Source of the DNA: an uncultured Opitutales bacterium | GTDB lineage: Bacteria; Verrucomicrobiota; Verrucomicrobiia; Opitutales; Intestinicryptomonadaceae | Reading direction: 5' to 3' | DNA length: 64,000 bases | Assembly (NCBI GenBank): GCA_900545705.1 | Contig: URAK01000008.1 | Coordinates: forward strand, 62,001 to 126,000 | In this document: in pieces, positions 29,308-39,309 of the stretch | How positions within the stretch are numbered: the first letter of the stretch is position 1 | Layout of the letters: every line of letters starts with the position of its first letter | The notes under the pieces: generated by a model | What the model was told of the DNA's origin: nothing | Database searches by the model: none | What the model saw: the letters and a program-made list of their open reading frames with translations, nothing else | Program-made: the position numbers and the translations under genes

Positions 29308-29985
29308 CTATTTTGTAGTAATGTAATTCGGCACTATCGGCGATTTCCCATATTCGTACAGCTTTACGTTGAACGGACACTCCGGCAAAGACATCAATAC
29401 TCCGTCGTTTACCTTCGCTGATTTCTCTATCAATTTCATGAACGAATCGTATACCGCTTTCGGATCATCGTTCTTATAAATGTTTCTCGAAAGCATCGTT
29501 TTCATATTTTGCTTCGTCAATTCTATCGGGTTCCCGTTTATGGATACCTCTATCTTCCATGCAAACGGATCCGCCGCAAGCCTGTATATCTCGTACGCTT
29601 CGGAAGGTATATAGAACACTACTGGCGTCTTCTTGTTTATTTCCAAGGCAAACAATTTCGCCTTTGAACGCAACACAATAAGGCTGTCAAGCGAACGCTT
29701 GTCGGTCGCCATTTGGTCTTTATACACCAGTACCAAATCAACGTCTACATTGCGAATCCACTTCTGGTTGTTCGCTTTATTGTCGGGGTTTTCCTTCGCA
29801 AACAACGGAATCTCTATGCGAGTCCACTGCCCGCTTGAACTCGGTACTGCACCGGGCTGCAGACGCTTCGCGTCGAGCTTAGAATGTTGGATTATTATGG
29901 GGTCTTCTTTTGAAGGAGCAGCAAAGGCTGCCGCTGCAAAAGCTAATGCGACAAAAGAGAGTAATACGTGTTTCATGGACTTCAT
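29308..29985 (-). CDS. Amuc_1102-like periplasmic protein
   Basis: 225 residues with a signal peptide (about 1-23, 'FAAAAFAAPS') and a beta-rich mature part ('SGQWTRIEIPLFAKENPDNKANNQKWIRNVDVDLVLVYKD'). Placement as first gene of the locus, size and compositional features match Amuc_1102 of Akkermansia, whose molecular role is unresolved. A 160-bp gap separates it from the PilM-PilN gene. The start may be 29985 or the ATG at 29976; neither has a good Shine-Dalgarno. Confidence 0.75.
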   Translation of the reverse strand: MKSMKHVLLSFVALAFAAAAFAAPSKEDPIIIQHSKLDAKRLQPGAVPSSSGQWTRIEIPLFAKENPDNKANNQKWIRNVDVDLVLVYKDQMATDKRSLDSLIVLRSKAKLFALEINKKTPVVFYIPSEAYEIYRLAADPFAWKIEVSINGNPIELTKQNMKTMLSRNIYKNDDPKAVYDSFMKLIEKSAKVNDGVLMSLPECPFNVKLYEYGKSPIVPNYITTK

Positions 29986-30727
29986 AAGGTTTATTGAAGC
30001 GGTAGAACGGAAAATTTCAAGCTTTTTTTAGCCGCTTCTGAAATCACAGGCAATTCTCAAATCCCATGTTTTGGCTAACTCTGCGCAAAAGTTAAGAATC
30101 CAACGCAAACTATATTTACGCTTATCCATACCCTCCCTCAAAATCTCACATATATCCCGCCAAACCAAAGAACTTTCATTTAGCACAAAGAATTATTCAT
30201 CACTTAACGGAAAATCCCGACACAACCCATAAAATTCATTTTCCACAGCCATTCTAAATAAAGAATCAAAAAAAATATTTTTCTGTCCCCACTGCTCTCC
30301 ACATGTTTTTTTAAACTTTAAAGCTTAAAAAAATCCTAATCTTTAACACCAGACTTCTAGCCACCGCGTTTAAAACGCGAAAAAGTTTTATCATCTCTTT
30401 TAATAAAAAACCTTCAATCCCGCATTATCATGGTTCCTATTCAGGAAAAATTTAAAGCGCCACAATAGAATGCCACAAAAGATTTTTTTCGGCATAGAAT
30501 TTCTCCCACACTACTGTTTAAGATTTGCGAGACTAAACTTCATCTGTAAAAATTATCTTTCCAAAAGCCGGCTCAAACAAAAAGTTTGGCGCGGCAAGAT
30601 TCGCATACACACGCATAAATCCACGCGCCCGCACAAAACCTGCCGCGCCAATCGCTATATCAAAGGCAGCCCCGCAAAATGCCTGCCACCTTCCAAATAT
30701 TTTTACGCTTTCGCCTTCATTAAAAAA
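29986..30727. other. Gene-free stretch of 740 bp
   Basis: Upstream of the pilus locus and AT-rich. It includes a near-palindrome with arms CGCGTTT/AAACGCG (30365-30379). No coding frame is supported. It should contain the promoter of the pilus locus, but none stands out. Confidence 0.45.
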
Positions 30728-31594
30728 TTAATGCAGTTTTTTTTCCCTCAATCCGCCAGCTAAATCACGCACTATTTCCATTCTTGACGCAAAATCTCCG
30801 CCTTCGGGAAACACGATTTTTTGAAATCCGCACTCCTCGTGGTATATCCTCAAAATATCGCCTTCGCAATTTGCGGCATACGCGCTCTGGCAGCCGCCGC
30901 CAAGCGACTTCAAAAACTCCCGCTCAAGCGCAAACGCCATATTCGTCTGAGAATCGGTAATCGGACGGTAGACTTCGGCCTCCTCTGCGCGGCATTGAAG
31001 CGCTATTATCCCTTGCCCCACCGCAGGAACGCATATGTCAAGCTTTATCGGCCGAAATTCAAGCCCCTCATAAGACTCGATTCCAAGCCTTTCAAGGCCG
31101 GCGAGAGATAGAACTGAGGCGTCGGCAAACCCTCCGGCGAGTTTTTTAAGGCGCGTATGCACATTTCCCCTAAACTCAGTCCATACTGCCTGGGGAAAGA
31201 TCTTTTTCAGCTGGGCCCGACGGCGGGGACTTCCAGAAGCTATCAATTCAGGAACCTGCACTCCTGAACGAATGATCAAAACATCGGCGCATCCATCGCG
31301 CGGCATGCAACCTGCCAACACCAGCCCATCGGGAGTTTCCGTAGGGAGGTCTTTCGCGCTGTGGACCGCAACGTCTGCCTCGCCCGAAAGGAGCGATTCT
31401 TCTATTTCTTTTGTGAAAAGCCCCTTCCCGCCGTACCTTTCGAGAGACCAATCTTGGCGCTTGTCGCCGGAAGTTTTTACCTCCACTATTTCAAACTCCG
31501 CCCCTGGAATGCGAGAGCCTATATATTTGGCAGCCATATGCGCTTGCGCCATAGCGAGCGGACTTGAACGTGTTGCGAGCCTTATTTTCTTCAT
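30728..31594 (-). CDS. hemC: Porphobilinogen deaminase (hydroxymethylbilane synthase)
   Basis: 288 residues, slightly shorter than the usual 300-315. It joins four porphobilinogens into hydroxymethylbilane in tetrapyrrole synthesis. Conserved motifs include the start 'IRLATRSSPLAMAQ', 'GKGLFTKEIEESLLSGEADVAVHSAKDLPTE' (about 58-90) and the dipyrromethane-cofactor cysteine in 'LGGGCQSAYAA'. It stands alone on its strand; no other heme genes are in the window. Confidence 0.95.
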   Translation of the reverse strand: MKKIRLATRSSPLAMAQAHMAAKYIGSRIPGAEFEIVEVKTSGDKRQDWSLERYGGKGLFTKEIEESLLSGEADVAVHSAKDLPTETPDGLVLAGCMPRDGCADVLIIRSGVQVPELIASGSPRRRAQLKKIFPQAVWTEFRGNVHTRLKKLAGGFADASVLSLAGLERLGIESYEGLEFRPIKLDICVPAVGQGIIALQCRAEEAEVYRPITDSQTNMAFALEREFLKSLGGGCQSAYAANCEGDILRIYHEECGFQKIVFPEGGDFASRMEIVRDLAGGLREKKLH

Positions 31595-31693
31595 TAAATA
31601 TATTTTTTGCGGCGGAAATTTACCGAATCCGCACAGTTCTTAAATACGCCCGCGGCGCACTGTTTTTATTAGCGCGCATTAGATTCGGGCATT

Positions 31694-31729
31694 AAAAAAA
31701 AAAGACCCGGTCGATTTCGCAACCGAGTC
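31694..31729 (-). terminator. ilvC terminator
   Basis: On the minus strand GACTCGGT-loop-ACCGGGTC (8 bp, one G:U) runs into ten T residues about 20 bp below the ilvC stop. Confidence 0.9.
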
Positions 31730-31748
31730 CTTTGGTTAAATAGAAGCG

Positions 31749-32834
31749 TTATTTTTTCGCCTTCTTAGCGGGAGCCTTCGCAGGAGCCTTGGGCGCTTCC
31801 ACAACGGCAGAATAGGAGGCTTGCGCGCCCTTGATATTCTGCTTTGCAGCCCACGGCATTAGCGCGCGCAGACGCTGGCCGACTTTTTCTATCGGGTGCT
31901 TTTCGCCTTCTGCAAGGAGCTTGTTGTACTTTTTGAGGCCGCTCTTGTATTCGGCAACCCATTCTTTGACAAATTTGCCCGACTGTATTTCTTTGAGGAT
32001 TTTTTCCATTTCCTTCTTTGTCTTGTCGGTGATTACGCGCGGGCCGCGGGTGACATCGCCGTACTTTGCAGTTTCGGATATGGAGAATCTCATGCCGGAT
32101 ATGCCGCTTTGATTTATGAGATCGACGATAAGTTTGAGCTCGTGGCAGCATTCAAAATATGCCATTTCGGGTTTGTACCCGGCTTTAACGAGAGTTTCAA
32201 AGCCGGCTTGGATTAGCGCGCTCACGCCGCCGCAGAGAACCGCCTGTTCGCCAAAGAGGTCTGTTTCCATTTCTTCTTTGAAAGTGGTTTCGATTACTCC
32301 CGCGCGGGTTGCGCCTATGCCGTCAGCCCATGCCAAGGCGATTGCCTTTGCGTCTTTTCCGCCTTGCGCAACAGCGATGAGAGCGGGCACGCCCTTGTTT
32401 TCGAGGTATTGCGAGCGAACAGTGTGGCCGGGGCCCTTGGGGGCTACCATAATAACATTTATGCCGGCAGGCACTTTAATGAGGCCGGAGTGGATTGAGA
32501 GCCCGTGCAAGAACACGAGAGTCTTGCCTTTTGTGAGATTCGGCGCGATTTCCTTTTCGTAGAGATCGGCTTGAATCATGTCCGGGACGGCAATCATTAT
32601 GATGTCGGCGGCCTTGACTGCTTCGGCGGTGGGAAGAACCTTGAAGCCTTGTTTCTTGGCCACCTCTATCGACTTGCTCTTGGGATAGAGCCCTACGATT
32701 ACATTGTAACCGCTGTCCTTGAGGTTGAGCGCATGCGCGTGCCCCTGGGAACCATAGCCGATTACGGCGAGCGTTTTATTTTTAAGGATGTTTTTATTAG
32801 CGTCCTTTTCCTTATATACCTTAGCTGGTGCCAT
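31749..32834 (-). CDS. ilvC: Ketol-acid reductoisomerase
   Basis: 361 residues: a class I enzyme (about 335 residues) plus a 25-residue Ala/Lys/Pro tail. It reduces and rearranges acetolactate in valine and isoleucine synthesis with NADPH and magnesium. Visible motifs are the Rossmann loop '[19 protein letters not shown]' (about 24-42), '[12 protein letters not shown]' (about 130) and the metal-binding '[16 protein letters not shown]' (about 212-227). A Shine-Dalgarno AGGA lies 9 nt before the ATG. The charged tail is unusual; its role is unknown. Confidence 0.96.
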   Translation of the reverse strand: MAPAKVYKEKDANKNILKNKTLAVIGYGSQGHAHALNLKDSGYNVIVGLYPKSKSIEVAKKQGFKVLPTAEAVKAADIIMIAVPDMIQADLYEKEIAPNLTKGKTLVFLHGLSIHSGLIKVPAGINVIMVAPKGPGHTVRSQYLENKGVPALIAVAQGGKDAKAIALAWADGIGATRAGVIETTFKEEMETDLFGEQAVLCGGVSALIQAGFETLVKAGYKPEMAYFECCHELKLIVDLINQSGISGMRFSISETAKYGDVTRGPRVITDKTKKEMEKILKEIQSGKFVKEWVAEYKSGLKKYNKLLAEGEKHPIEKVGQRLRALMPWAAKQNIKGAQASYSAVVEAPKAPAKAPAKKAKK

Positions 32835-33231
32835 ATTTTTTTCCTGTTAAAAAATTTAGTTAAAGAAATATGATGCTTAAAAAATAAATTGCAACTATTT
32901 TATGACACTTCCCTAACACTCAAAAACTTTGTATTTTATCAAGCCTCCGATGAGCTTCCATTGCCCTAATATAAACAGATTGCAGCCATTCCGTTGCAAA
33001 AAAATTCAACGAGATTATCCGCGCATTTTATTTCTTTTGCGATTTTTTTAATCGGAAAATGCGCGATAAAATATTGGAAGCATCTTGCATATATTGCCTC
33101 TTTATTTGGATTCTTTCTCTGCAACCAACATATTTTGGATTGCATTTTTTTTCATGAAAAAAAATTTATACTAAAAAAATATAAAAAAAATTTCTTAGAA
33201 TTTTACGTTTCCATTCCCGAATATGCTATCT
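32835..33231. other. Gene-free AT-rich stretch
   Basis: Between ilvC and the terminator of the downstream oxidoreductase. Very A/T-rich with a long poly-A area near 33150-33190. No gene or RNA recognised. Confidence 0.45.
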
Positions 33232-33263
33232 AAAAAAAAGGCCGCCAAGATAATTGGCGACCT
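33232..33263 (-). terminator. Terminator of the Gfo/Idh/MocA gene
   Basis: On the minus strand AGGTCGCCAA-TTATC-TTGGCGGCCT (10 bp, one G:U) followed by eight T residues. Confidence 0.9.
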
Positions 33264-33311
33264 TTAAATTTACATCTGCGGGAAGCCCCGCTTCCCATAT
33301 CAATGAATGGA

Positions 33312-34634
33312 TTATACGAGCTTGTATTTTCCGGGAACAGGAACCGAAACCGGATTCTTCAAGCTCAGATCCTGCGTCTTGCCCATCAGATCGACATTCT
33401 TGGGAACTATGTCTTCCGTGGACTTTTTGACCATCCATTCGTACTTGAACCTCTTTCCGGAGAAAGCGCTCATTCTTCCGGCGATGGCCGCCATATTGGA
33501 ATTCATGAGGTTCTTTAGCTCGTTTACCCTCTTGCCGCTGCGTATTGCTGAAAGCAGATATTTGTGTTCGGCAATATAGGGGTCGAGTTCGAGTTTTCCG
33601 GGAGCGTATATTGTCTTTCCCTTGAGGTCGGTCAGGCGCAATCCCTGGAATATGCCCTTAGAACCAACGATTCTCTCGCTGACGTTCGGGGACGTATTCG
33701 GATCCTGATGGCAATAGCTTTCCATGCGAAGGCCGTTACCCATATCGAAATCGATTGCGAAGTGCGAGAATCTATCGCCGTAGCGCGGGCAGGGCAAATC
33801 TGTGCTTCTGCCGCCGAGACCGGTCGTCACTTCGATTGGGAGGCGGTCGTCGCCAAACGCCCACATCAATACGTCGATATTATGTACGTGCTGCTCGACA
33901 ATGTGGTCGCCAGACGCCCAGATGAAGCACCACCAGTTGCGTATCTGGTATTCGAGTGTTTCTTCAGTACCTTCTTTTCCGCCGGCCCACGAGCCAATAT
34001 AGCCGCCGTTGTTCCAATAGCACTGCCCGGCGAGGAGTTCGCCTATTTCGCCGTCCTGCATGCGCTTTACCAAGTCTTGGTAGCGGTTGTCGTAGCGGCG
34101 CTGGTTGCCGCAAACAACGCAAAGGCCCTTCTTTTCCGCCTCTTTGGCGAGCTCGTACATTTTGCGGCCCTGGATTACGTCCACGGCGCCCGGCTTTTCG
34201 AGGAAGGCGTGCTTTCCGGCTGCAACTATCTTTTCATAGTGGGGGGTGCGGAATACCGGCGGGGTTGCGTCCATTACAAGATCTACGTCCTCTGCGAGCA
34301 CTTGGTCAATATTGTCCCAACCTACAAATTTCTTTACTTTTGAAGTGTCGATTATCTCGGAGGCCTTCGCTTCGCCGACAGTCTTTTTGGCAAATTCATA
34401 AATCTTGTTAGCGGCTCTGTCCGGTTTACCGGGGAATAAGTCGCCAAGAGCAACGAACTTAATATTTGGGTCGGCTGCAATCATATTGCATGCAGCGCCT
34501 GTTCCGCGGCCGCCGCAGCCTACGAGCGCCACTTTGACCCTGTCGCTGCCTTTAACCTGCGCAAAACTAAAACGGGGCAAAGCCGCCGCTGCTCCTATTA
34601 CCGCACTATTTTTTACAAAACTTCTTCTATCCAT
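33312..34634 (-). CDS. Gfo/Idh/MocA-family oxidoreductase with Tat signal
   Basis: About 440 residues from the ATG at 34634. The N terminus 'MDRRSFVKNSAVIGAAAA' is a twin-arginine signal, so the folded, probably NAD(P)-bound enzyme is exported. The Rossmann motif 'VALVGCGGRGTGAACNMI' follows, then 'VDLVMDATPPVFRTPHYEKIVAAGKHAFLEKP' with the conserved 'EKP' and a C-terminal substrate domain. Relatives act on sugars or inositols; some exported members are glycosidases working by an NAD-dependent oxidation mechanism. The substrate is unknown. An upstream ATG at 34682 would bury the Tat signal and is less likely. Confidence 0.88.
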   Translation of the reverse strand: MDRRSFVKNSAVIGAAAALPRFSFAQVKGSDRVKVALVGCGGRGTGAACNMIAADPNIKFVALGDLFPGKPDRAANKIYEFAKKTVGEAKASEIIDTSKVKKFVGWDNIDQVLAEDVDLVMDATPPVFRTPHYEKIVAAGKHAFLEKPGAVDVIQGRKMYELAKEAEKKGLCVVCGNQRRYDNRYQDLVKRMQDGEIGELLAGQCYWNNGGYIGSWAGGKEGTEETLEYQIRNWWCFIWASGDHIVEQHVHNIDVLMWAFGDDRLPIEVTTGLGGRSTDLPCPRYGDRFSHFAIDFDMGNGLRMESYCHQDPNTSPNVSERIVGSKGIFQGLRLTDLKGKTIYAPGKLELDPYIAEHKYLLSAIRSGKRVNELKNLMNSNMAAIAGRMSAFSGKRFKYEWMVKKSTEDIVPKNVDLMGKTQDLSLKNPVSVPVPGKYKLV

Positions 34635-34781
34635 ATTATTATAATTGTTGAATTGACGTTGTCCTGCGACGTTAAATGACAAACCCCCATCACCCGGGAT
34701 ATGCGTACCGCCGTTGAACTCTACAAATATCTTAACGTTTTATTAATTAGTCAACCATTTTTATCTTCTAAAAATGAATGA

Positions 34782-35207
34782 TTATTTCTTCCTCTTAAAA
34801 ATTGCGCGCGCCTGAAAAATCATAAAAGGCCTATCCGGCGAATCTCCAAAAACGCGGACATCGAATATTGCGCCCTTCTCGTCTGAGAACGTGCATTTTG
34901 CCTCAGCAGTAATTTCTGCGCCGGCAGGGCATGGGCTTATGTAGTTCACAGAGGCGCTCGCGCTGACGGCCGAGCGTTCGTCGGTATTGGAAGCGAGCGC
35001 AAGCGCGAAATCCGCCATTGAGAACAAATATCCGCCGTGCGCTATTCCCAGCCCGTTCAGAAATTCCGGCTTCACCCTGCCCTTTACGCGCGAATATCCA
35101 AAGCGGCTTTCCAAAACCTCAAATTCAAGTTTCTTTGCAAAAGAGTCGTTGTCTGTACTTGGCATATGTAAAATAACTTCTCCCATCGGCGTTAAATCGC
35201 AAGACAA
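34782..35207 (-). CDS. PaaI-like hotdog-fold acyl-CoA thioesterase
   Basis: Up to 141 residues. 'NGLGIAHGGYLFSMADFALALASN' contains the HGG motif of PaaI/4HBT thioesterases, and 'AVSASASVNYISPCPAGAEITAEAK' is the following conserved strand pair. It hydrolyses acyl- or aryl-CoA thioesters in the cytoplasm; the substrate is unknown. The true start may be the ATG at 35186 or 35165, because the family normally begins just before 'DSFAKKLEFEVLE'. Nothing adjacent defines a pathway. Confidence 0.8.
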   Translation of the reverse strand: MSCDLTPMGEVILHMPSTDNDSFAKKLEFEVLESRFGYSRVKGRVKPEFLNGLGIAHGGYLFSMADFALALASNTDERSAVSASASVNYISPCPAGAEITAEAKCTFSDEKGAIFDVRVFGDSPDRPFMIFQARAIFKRKK

Positions 35208-35496
35208 ATATATTGCCCTGCTTCATATAAAAACCTTTATTTTCGCTCCACAATTTAATCTCGATGCAGCGCGAATTTATTATCGTAAAAACATTTTGCT
35301 TATAAAGAGCATCGGCTGCATCGCATTCCCATTTTTTAGTGCCCAGCCGCCAAAAAAGCATTTAAAGAAATGCGCATACATAAAAATTTATTTGCCGAAT
35401 TTTTATAAGAAAATTTATGGCTGGGCACATGCTTTTATTAAGCTTAAAACTTCATAATCTTTTTGCCCTATTGCTAAAATGCAATAATTACGCCAC
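35208..35496. other. Intergenic stretch without recognised features
   Basis: Between the thioesterase gene and the ilvE terminator; AT-rich. Nothing coding or structured is supported. Confidence 0.4.
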
Positions 35497-35524
35497 AAAA
35501 AAAAGAGACGCCAAATGGCGTCCC
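35497..35524 (-). terminator. ilvE terminator
   Basis: On the minus strand GGGACGCCA-TT-TGGCGTCTC followed by eight T residues. Confidence 0.85.
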
Positions 35525-35568
35525 TTAAATTTTAATGCCCGCTCAAAAGCGCATAGACAGCAGCACTG

Positions 35569-36435
35569 TTAGATATGCACGCCTATCTTCGGGGCTACTT
35601 CGTTGAATGCGTCTATGAGGCGTTTTGTGATTTTGCCGGGTTTGCCGTCGCCTATTACGCGCTTGTCGAGCTCGACAAGCGGAATGAGCTTGGCGGCAGT
35701 TCCTGTCAGGAAGCACTCGTCGGCAGTCCAGATGTCGAAGCGCGTAATCGGTTTTTCGTCAAAATCTATATCAAGGGACTTGGCGAGCTCTATGACGGTT
35801 CCGCGCGTCATTCCGCCGAGCGAGCCGCAGCTTATCGGGGGCGTAATCAGCTTGTTGTCGAAAACTATAAACACGTTGTCTCCGCTGCATTCGGAAACAT
35901 ACCCCTCATTGTTAAGCAGCAGGCATTCTTCGTATCCTGAATTGTGGGCCTCGATTTTCGCCAGAATATTGTTGAGGTAATTCAAGCTCTTAACCATGGG
36001 CGGAAGCGCCGCCTGCGAGTTTCTGCGCGTGGGAACTGTGAGAGCTTTCAAACCGCACTCATAAAGTTCTTTCGGATAAAGCTGTATTTCGTCGGCAATT
36101 ATTACCAACTGAGGATCCTCGCACGAAAACGGAGAGAGACCGAGCTTTCCCTTGCCGCGGGAAACAACAAGGCGTATGTAGCCGTTTTGAAGCCCGTTTG
36201 TGCGGCATGCGTCGCAAACGGCGTCGATTATCTGCTGCTTCGTCCACGGCATATCGAGCATTATTGCGCGGGCGGAACGGAAAAGCCTGTCTATGTGTTT
36301 GTCGAGCTTAAACACGTTTCCGCTATATAGGCGGATCCCTTCAAAGATGCCGTCGCCGTACAAAAAACCGTGGTCGAACACCGACACTTTCGCGTCGTCC
36401 TTTTCGTAATATTTTCCGTTTATATAGACTTTCAT
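35569..36435 (-). CDS. ilvE: Branched-chain amino-acid aminotransferase-like (class IV PLP enzyme)
   Basis: 288 residues, typical of fold-type IV aminotransferases. 'SVFDHGFLYGDGIFEGIRLYSGN' (about 18-41) is the family opening. The PLP lysine lies in 'MVKSLNYLNNILAKIEA' (about 148-164), followed by 'EECLLLNNEGYVSECSGDNVFIV' and 'GMTRGTVIELAK'. The likely reaction is the last step of Leu/Ile/Val synthesis; D-amino-acid or aminodeoxychorismate activity cannot be excluded by eye. ilvC is 3 kb away on the same strand. Confidence 0.88.
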   Translation of the reverse strand: MKVYINGKYYEKDDAKVSVFDHGFLYGDGIFEGIRLYSGNVFKLDKHIDRLFRSARAIMLDMPWTKQQIIDAVCDACRTNGLQNGYIRLVVSRGKGKLGLSPFSCEDPQLVIIADEIQLYPKELYECGLKALTVPTRRNSQAALPPMVKSLNYLNNILAKIEAHNSGYEECLLLNNEGYVSECSGDNVFIVFDNKLITPPISCGSLGGMTRGTVIELAKSLDIDFDEKPITRFDIWTADECFLTGTAAKLIPLVELDKRVIGDGKPGKITKRLIDAFNEVAPKIGVHI

Positions 36436-36544
36436 ATTTTTTTCCTCAAAATAAAAAACTCTCTCAAATGCGGTTTTGCCTAAGCCCCCGCGAATTTCGT
36501 ATTTTCGGCATTTTCTATATTTGAAATCAAAATCGTCAAATGAA

Positions 36545-37570
36545 TTATTTGTCGCCGATAAAGAATTTGCCGTCTTTAAACCCGAAATCTCGAATCGTCA
36601 AAGTTTCATTTTTTGAATTTGGCGAATGGTAGGATATCTTAGTGTCGCCGGAAAAGGTTTTAAACACCATCGCGTGCCCGCCATCGTCGTTGTTCAAAGT
36701 ATACGGGAAATGCACCCATTCGCCGTCTATCTTTCCGGAGGGTGATTTCGCCGCGCCTATGCGGTACTTGCCCGAGAAAGAGGACCACGTCATGTATAGA
36801 GTGCCGTCAGGAAGGCGGTTTACGACAGGCGCATCAGTGACGTGCGTTCCGGATTTGTCCGCTATCCACGGCGCGCTCGACGCCTTGAATAGAACTTTCG
36901 GCTCCCCAATAGTCTTCTTCAAATCGCGGGATATCTTTTGGGCGACTATCTCTCCGTCGCCCACTTGCAGCCATTCGCGGCAATATAGCAGCCAAAGCGA
37001 GCCGTCGCCGTCCTCAAACAGAGTGCCGTCCAAAGCCATCCAGTTTTCGGGCGTTATGGGCTTGTCGGAAAGCGGCTTAAAGCCTTTATCGGGCCTGTCG
37101 GATACAAGCACCGCGCAACCGCGCATCGGCTCCAATTTTCCCCTCATGGTTTTTATGGAAGGCTTTTCGGCGCTGAATGTCGCTATTATGTAATACTTGC
37201 CGTCTATATAAAACATGTCCGGCGCCCAGAAGTCCGATTTTCCCCAAAAGTCGGAAGGGGCTATGAACGAGGGGCCTAACAATTTCCAGTTTTTCAAGTC
37301 CTTGCTTTCATACGCATACAGCGCCTTGCGCCCAACGCCAAACCTGGATATTTCGGCGTCCGACAATTTGAAGCCATTGGCATGCATGTAGTATTTTCCG
37401 CTCTCTTTGTCTGCAAAAACGTAGGGATCGCGTATTCTGAGATTGGCGGCGGGAATATCGTAGCCCGAATCCACGGGTTCATTGCCTACGCCCGCGTAAC
37501 CAAAGAGAGAAAAGGCGATAATTGCGGCGGACAAAAGCGCGCTACGCTTCAGGGCATCACTACTTACCAT
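36545..37570 (-). CDS. Glycoside hydrolase family 43-like enzyme, secreted
   Basis: 341 residues with a signal peptide (about 1-26, 'SLFGYAG'). A five-bladed beta-propeller is suggested by '[19 protein letters not shown]' (Asp base), '[19 protein letters not shown]' (second Asp) and '[18 protein letters not shown]' (Glu acid), spaced as in GH43. Such enzymes cleave arabinose or xylose side chains from plant polysaccharides. Its ATG lies inside the end of glnS (11-bp overlap), so translation is probably coupled to a tRNA synthetase, an unusual pairing. Confidence 0.85.
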   Translation of the reverse strand: MVSSDALKRSALLSAAIIAFSLFGYAGVGNEPVDSGYDIPAANLRIRDPYVFADKESGKYYMHANGFKLSDAEISRFGVGRKALYAYESKDLKNWKLLGPSFIAPSDFWGKSDFWAPDMFYIDGKYYIIATFSAEKPSIKTMRGKLEPMRGCAVLVSDRPDKGFKPLSDKPITPENWMALDGTLFEDGDGSLWLLYCREWLQVGDGEIVAQKISRDLKKTIGEPKVLFKASSAPWIADKSGTHVTDAPVVNRLPDGTLYMTWSSFSGKYRIGAAKSPSGKIDGEWVHFPYTLNNDDGGHAMVFKTFSGDTKISYHSPNSKNETLTIRDFGFKDGKFFIGDK

Positions 37571-39245
37571 ACGAGTCTTTCAGAGTCACTGTTCTGTTAA
37601 ATACCGGATTCCCGGGGGTTGAGAGCTTGGAGTCTGGCATGAAGTAGGCGTTTCGCTCGAATTGTATATGGTCTCCCGCCTTTGCCTCTATAAGCGAGGG
37701 CTCAACAAGGGCCTCGCACTCCACAACCGAATTCGGATTTAAGAATTCCTTGAAGTCGCTTCCCTCAGGCAAATCGGACATATCCTCGCGCGTGAACAAA
37801 TTCTCAAAGAGGCGAACCTTTGCCTTCTTTGCCGCCGACGCGTCCACCCAGTGAATGGTCGATTTCACCTTGCGCCCGTCGGGCGAATTTCCCCCGCGCG
37901 ACGCCCTGTCTATCGAGCATATCAGCTTAACCACATTTCCGGAAGAGTCCTTCACAACTTCGTCGCACTTCATAAAGTACGCATACCGCAAACGCACTTC
38001 TTTTCCGGGAGAAAGCCTAAAAAACTTTTTCGGCGGGTTTTCCATGAAGTCTTCGCGCTCAATGTAAATCCGCTTCGAGAAAGGTATCTTGCGGGTTCCG
38101 GCAGATTCGTCCTCAGGGTTGTTGACGGCGTCGAGCATATCTATCTCGTCATCGCCCCAGTTGGATATCTCCACTTCGAGGGGGTCGAACACCGCCATTC
38201 TGCGCAGGGATATTTTGTTCAAATCGTTGCGCACGCAATGTTCAAGCAGGGCGATGTCGGTAAGGCTGTTAAATTTTGTGACGCCTATTTTTTCGCAAAA
38301 ATCGCGTATGGCCTCCGGGGTATATCCCCTTCTCCTCATTCCCGAAAGAGTCGGCATGCGGGGATCGTCCCAGCCGTCCACTACGTTTTCGGCGACAAGC
38401 TGCTGAAGCTTGCGCTTGCTCATCATCGTGTAAGAAAGATTCAAACGCGCAAACTCGTATTGGCGCGGATGGACTTTAAGCGTCTTAACAATGCTTGTGT
38501 TGTCGATAAACCAGTCGTAAAGCGGCCTGTGCACTTCAAATTCGAGAGTGCATAGAGAGTGGGTTATGCCCTCTATCGCGTCGCTTAGGCAGTGGGCAAA
38601 ATCGTACATCGGGTATATGCACCACTTTGTGCCGGTACGGTGGTGGGCCTCCTTCTTTATCCTGTATATGGCGGGGTCGCGCATATGAAGGTTTGGGGAG
38701 GCCATGTCTATCTTGGCGCGCAATACGTATTGACCTTCCTCGAATTCGCCAGCTCTCATTCTGCGGAATAAATCGAGGCTCTCTTCCGGCGGACGGTCCC
38801 TGTGCGGGCTCGGCTTGCCGGGCTGCCCAGGCACTCCCCTGTACTCCTTAAATTCCTCGGGCGACAGCGTGCAGACGTACGCCTTGCCGCTCTTTATAAG
38901 CTCCTCGGCAAAACCGTACAAGCGCTCAAAATAGTCGGACGCATAGAACTCACGGTCGCCCCAATCGAATCCCATCCAATGCACGTCCTCGCGGATTGAG
39001 TCCACAAACCGAGTGTCCTCCTTGTCCGGATTTGTGTCGTCGAACCTCAGATTGCAAAGTCCGCCGTTTTCAATGGCAGTCCCAAAATCGAGGCAAAAAG
39101 CCTTGGCGTGGCCTATGTGCAGACAGCCGTTTGGCTCTGGAGGAAAACGCGTGTGCACGGCTGAAGGCGGCAGCCCGTTTTTTATGTCTTCGGCAACTAT
39201 CTGCCTGATAAAATGCATTTGCTTGTTTTCGGATTCTTCCGGCAT
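37560..39245 (-). CDS. glnS: Glutaminyl-tRNA synthetase
   Basis: 561 residues, normal for bacterial GlnRS. The class I signature 'HIGH' is in '[23 protein letters not shown]' (about 34-56), and 'YTMMSKRKL' near 272 is the KMSKS loop. The C-terminal half is the beta-barrel anticodon-binding domain. It charges tRNA-Gln directly, so the organism does not depend only on the GatCAB route. A GH43-like gene overlaps its end; three GCGTCAA elements lie upstream. Confidence 0.97.
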   Translation of the reverse strand: MPEESENKQMHFIRQIVAEDIKNGLPPSAVHTRFPPEPNGCLHIGHAKAFCLDFGTAIENGGLCNLRFDDTNPDKEDTRFVDSIREDVHWMGFDWGDREFYASDYFERLYGFAEELIKSGKAYVCTLSPEEFKEYRGVPGQPGKPSPHRDRPPEESLDLFRRMRAGEFEEGQYVLRAKIDMASPNLHMRDPAIYRIKKEAHHRTGTKWCIYPMYDFAHCLSDAIEGITHSLCTLEFEVHRPLYDWFIDNTSIVKTLKVHPRQYEFARLNLSYTMMSKRKLQQLVAENVVDGWDDPRMPTLSGMRRRGYTPEAIRDFCEKIGVTKFNSLTDIALLEHCVRNDLNKISLRRMAVFDPLEVEISNWGDDEIDMLDAVNNPEDESAGTRKIPFSKRIYIEREDFMENPPKKFFRLSPGKEVRLRYAYFMKCDEVVKDSSGNVVKLICSIDRASRGGNSPDGRKVKSTIHWVDASAAKKAKVRLFENLFTREDMSDLPEGSDFKEFLNPNSVVECEALVEPSLIEAKAGDHIQFERNAYFMPDSKLSTPGNPVFNRTVTLKDSYGK

Positions 39246-39260
39246 ATTTTTTTATAAATC

Positions 39261-39309
39261 GCGTCAAGATTTAAACGCTATTGCCCGCGCGTCAATTTTT
39301 TATTGACGC
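39261..39309. promoter_or_regulatory. Three GCGTCAA elements upstream of glnS
   Basis: GCGTCAA occurs at 39261-39267 and 39289-39295, and inverted (TTGACGC) at 39303-39309. The last two form a hairpin with 7-bp arms. TTGACG on the minus strand also resembles a -35 box. Function not known. Confidence 0.4.

Noticed and set aside
30470..30763. A 97-codon plus-strand frame running into the end of hemC.
   Set aside because: Lys/Arg/Cys-rich composition typical of translated AT-rich spacer; overlaps hemC on the other strand.
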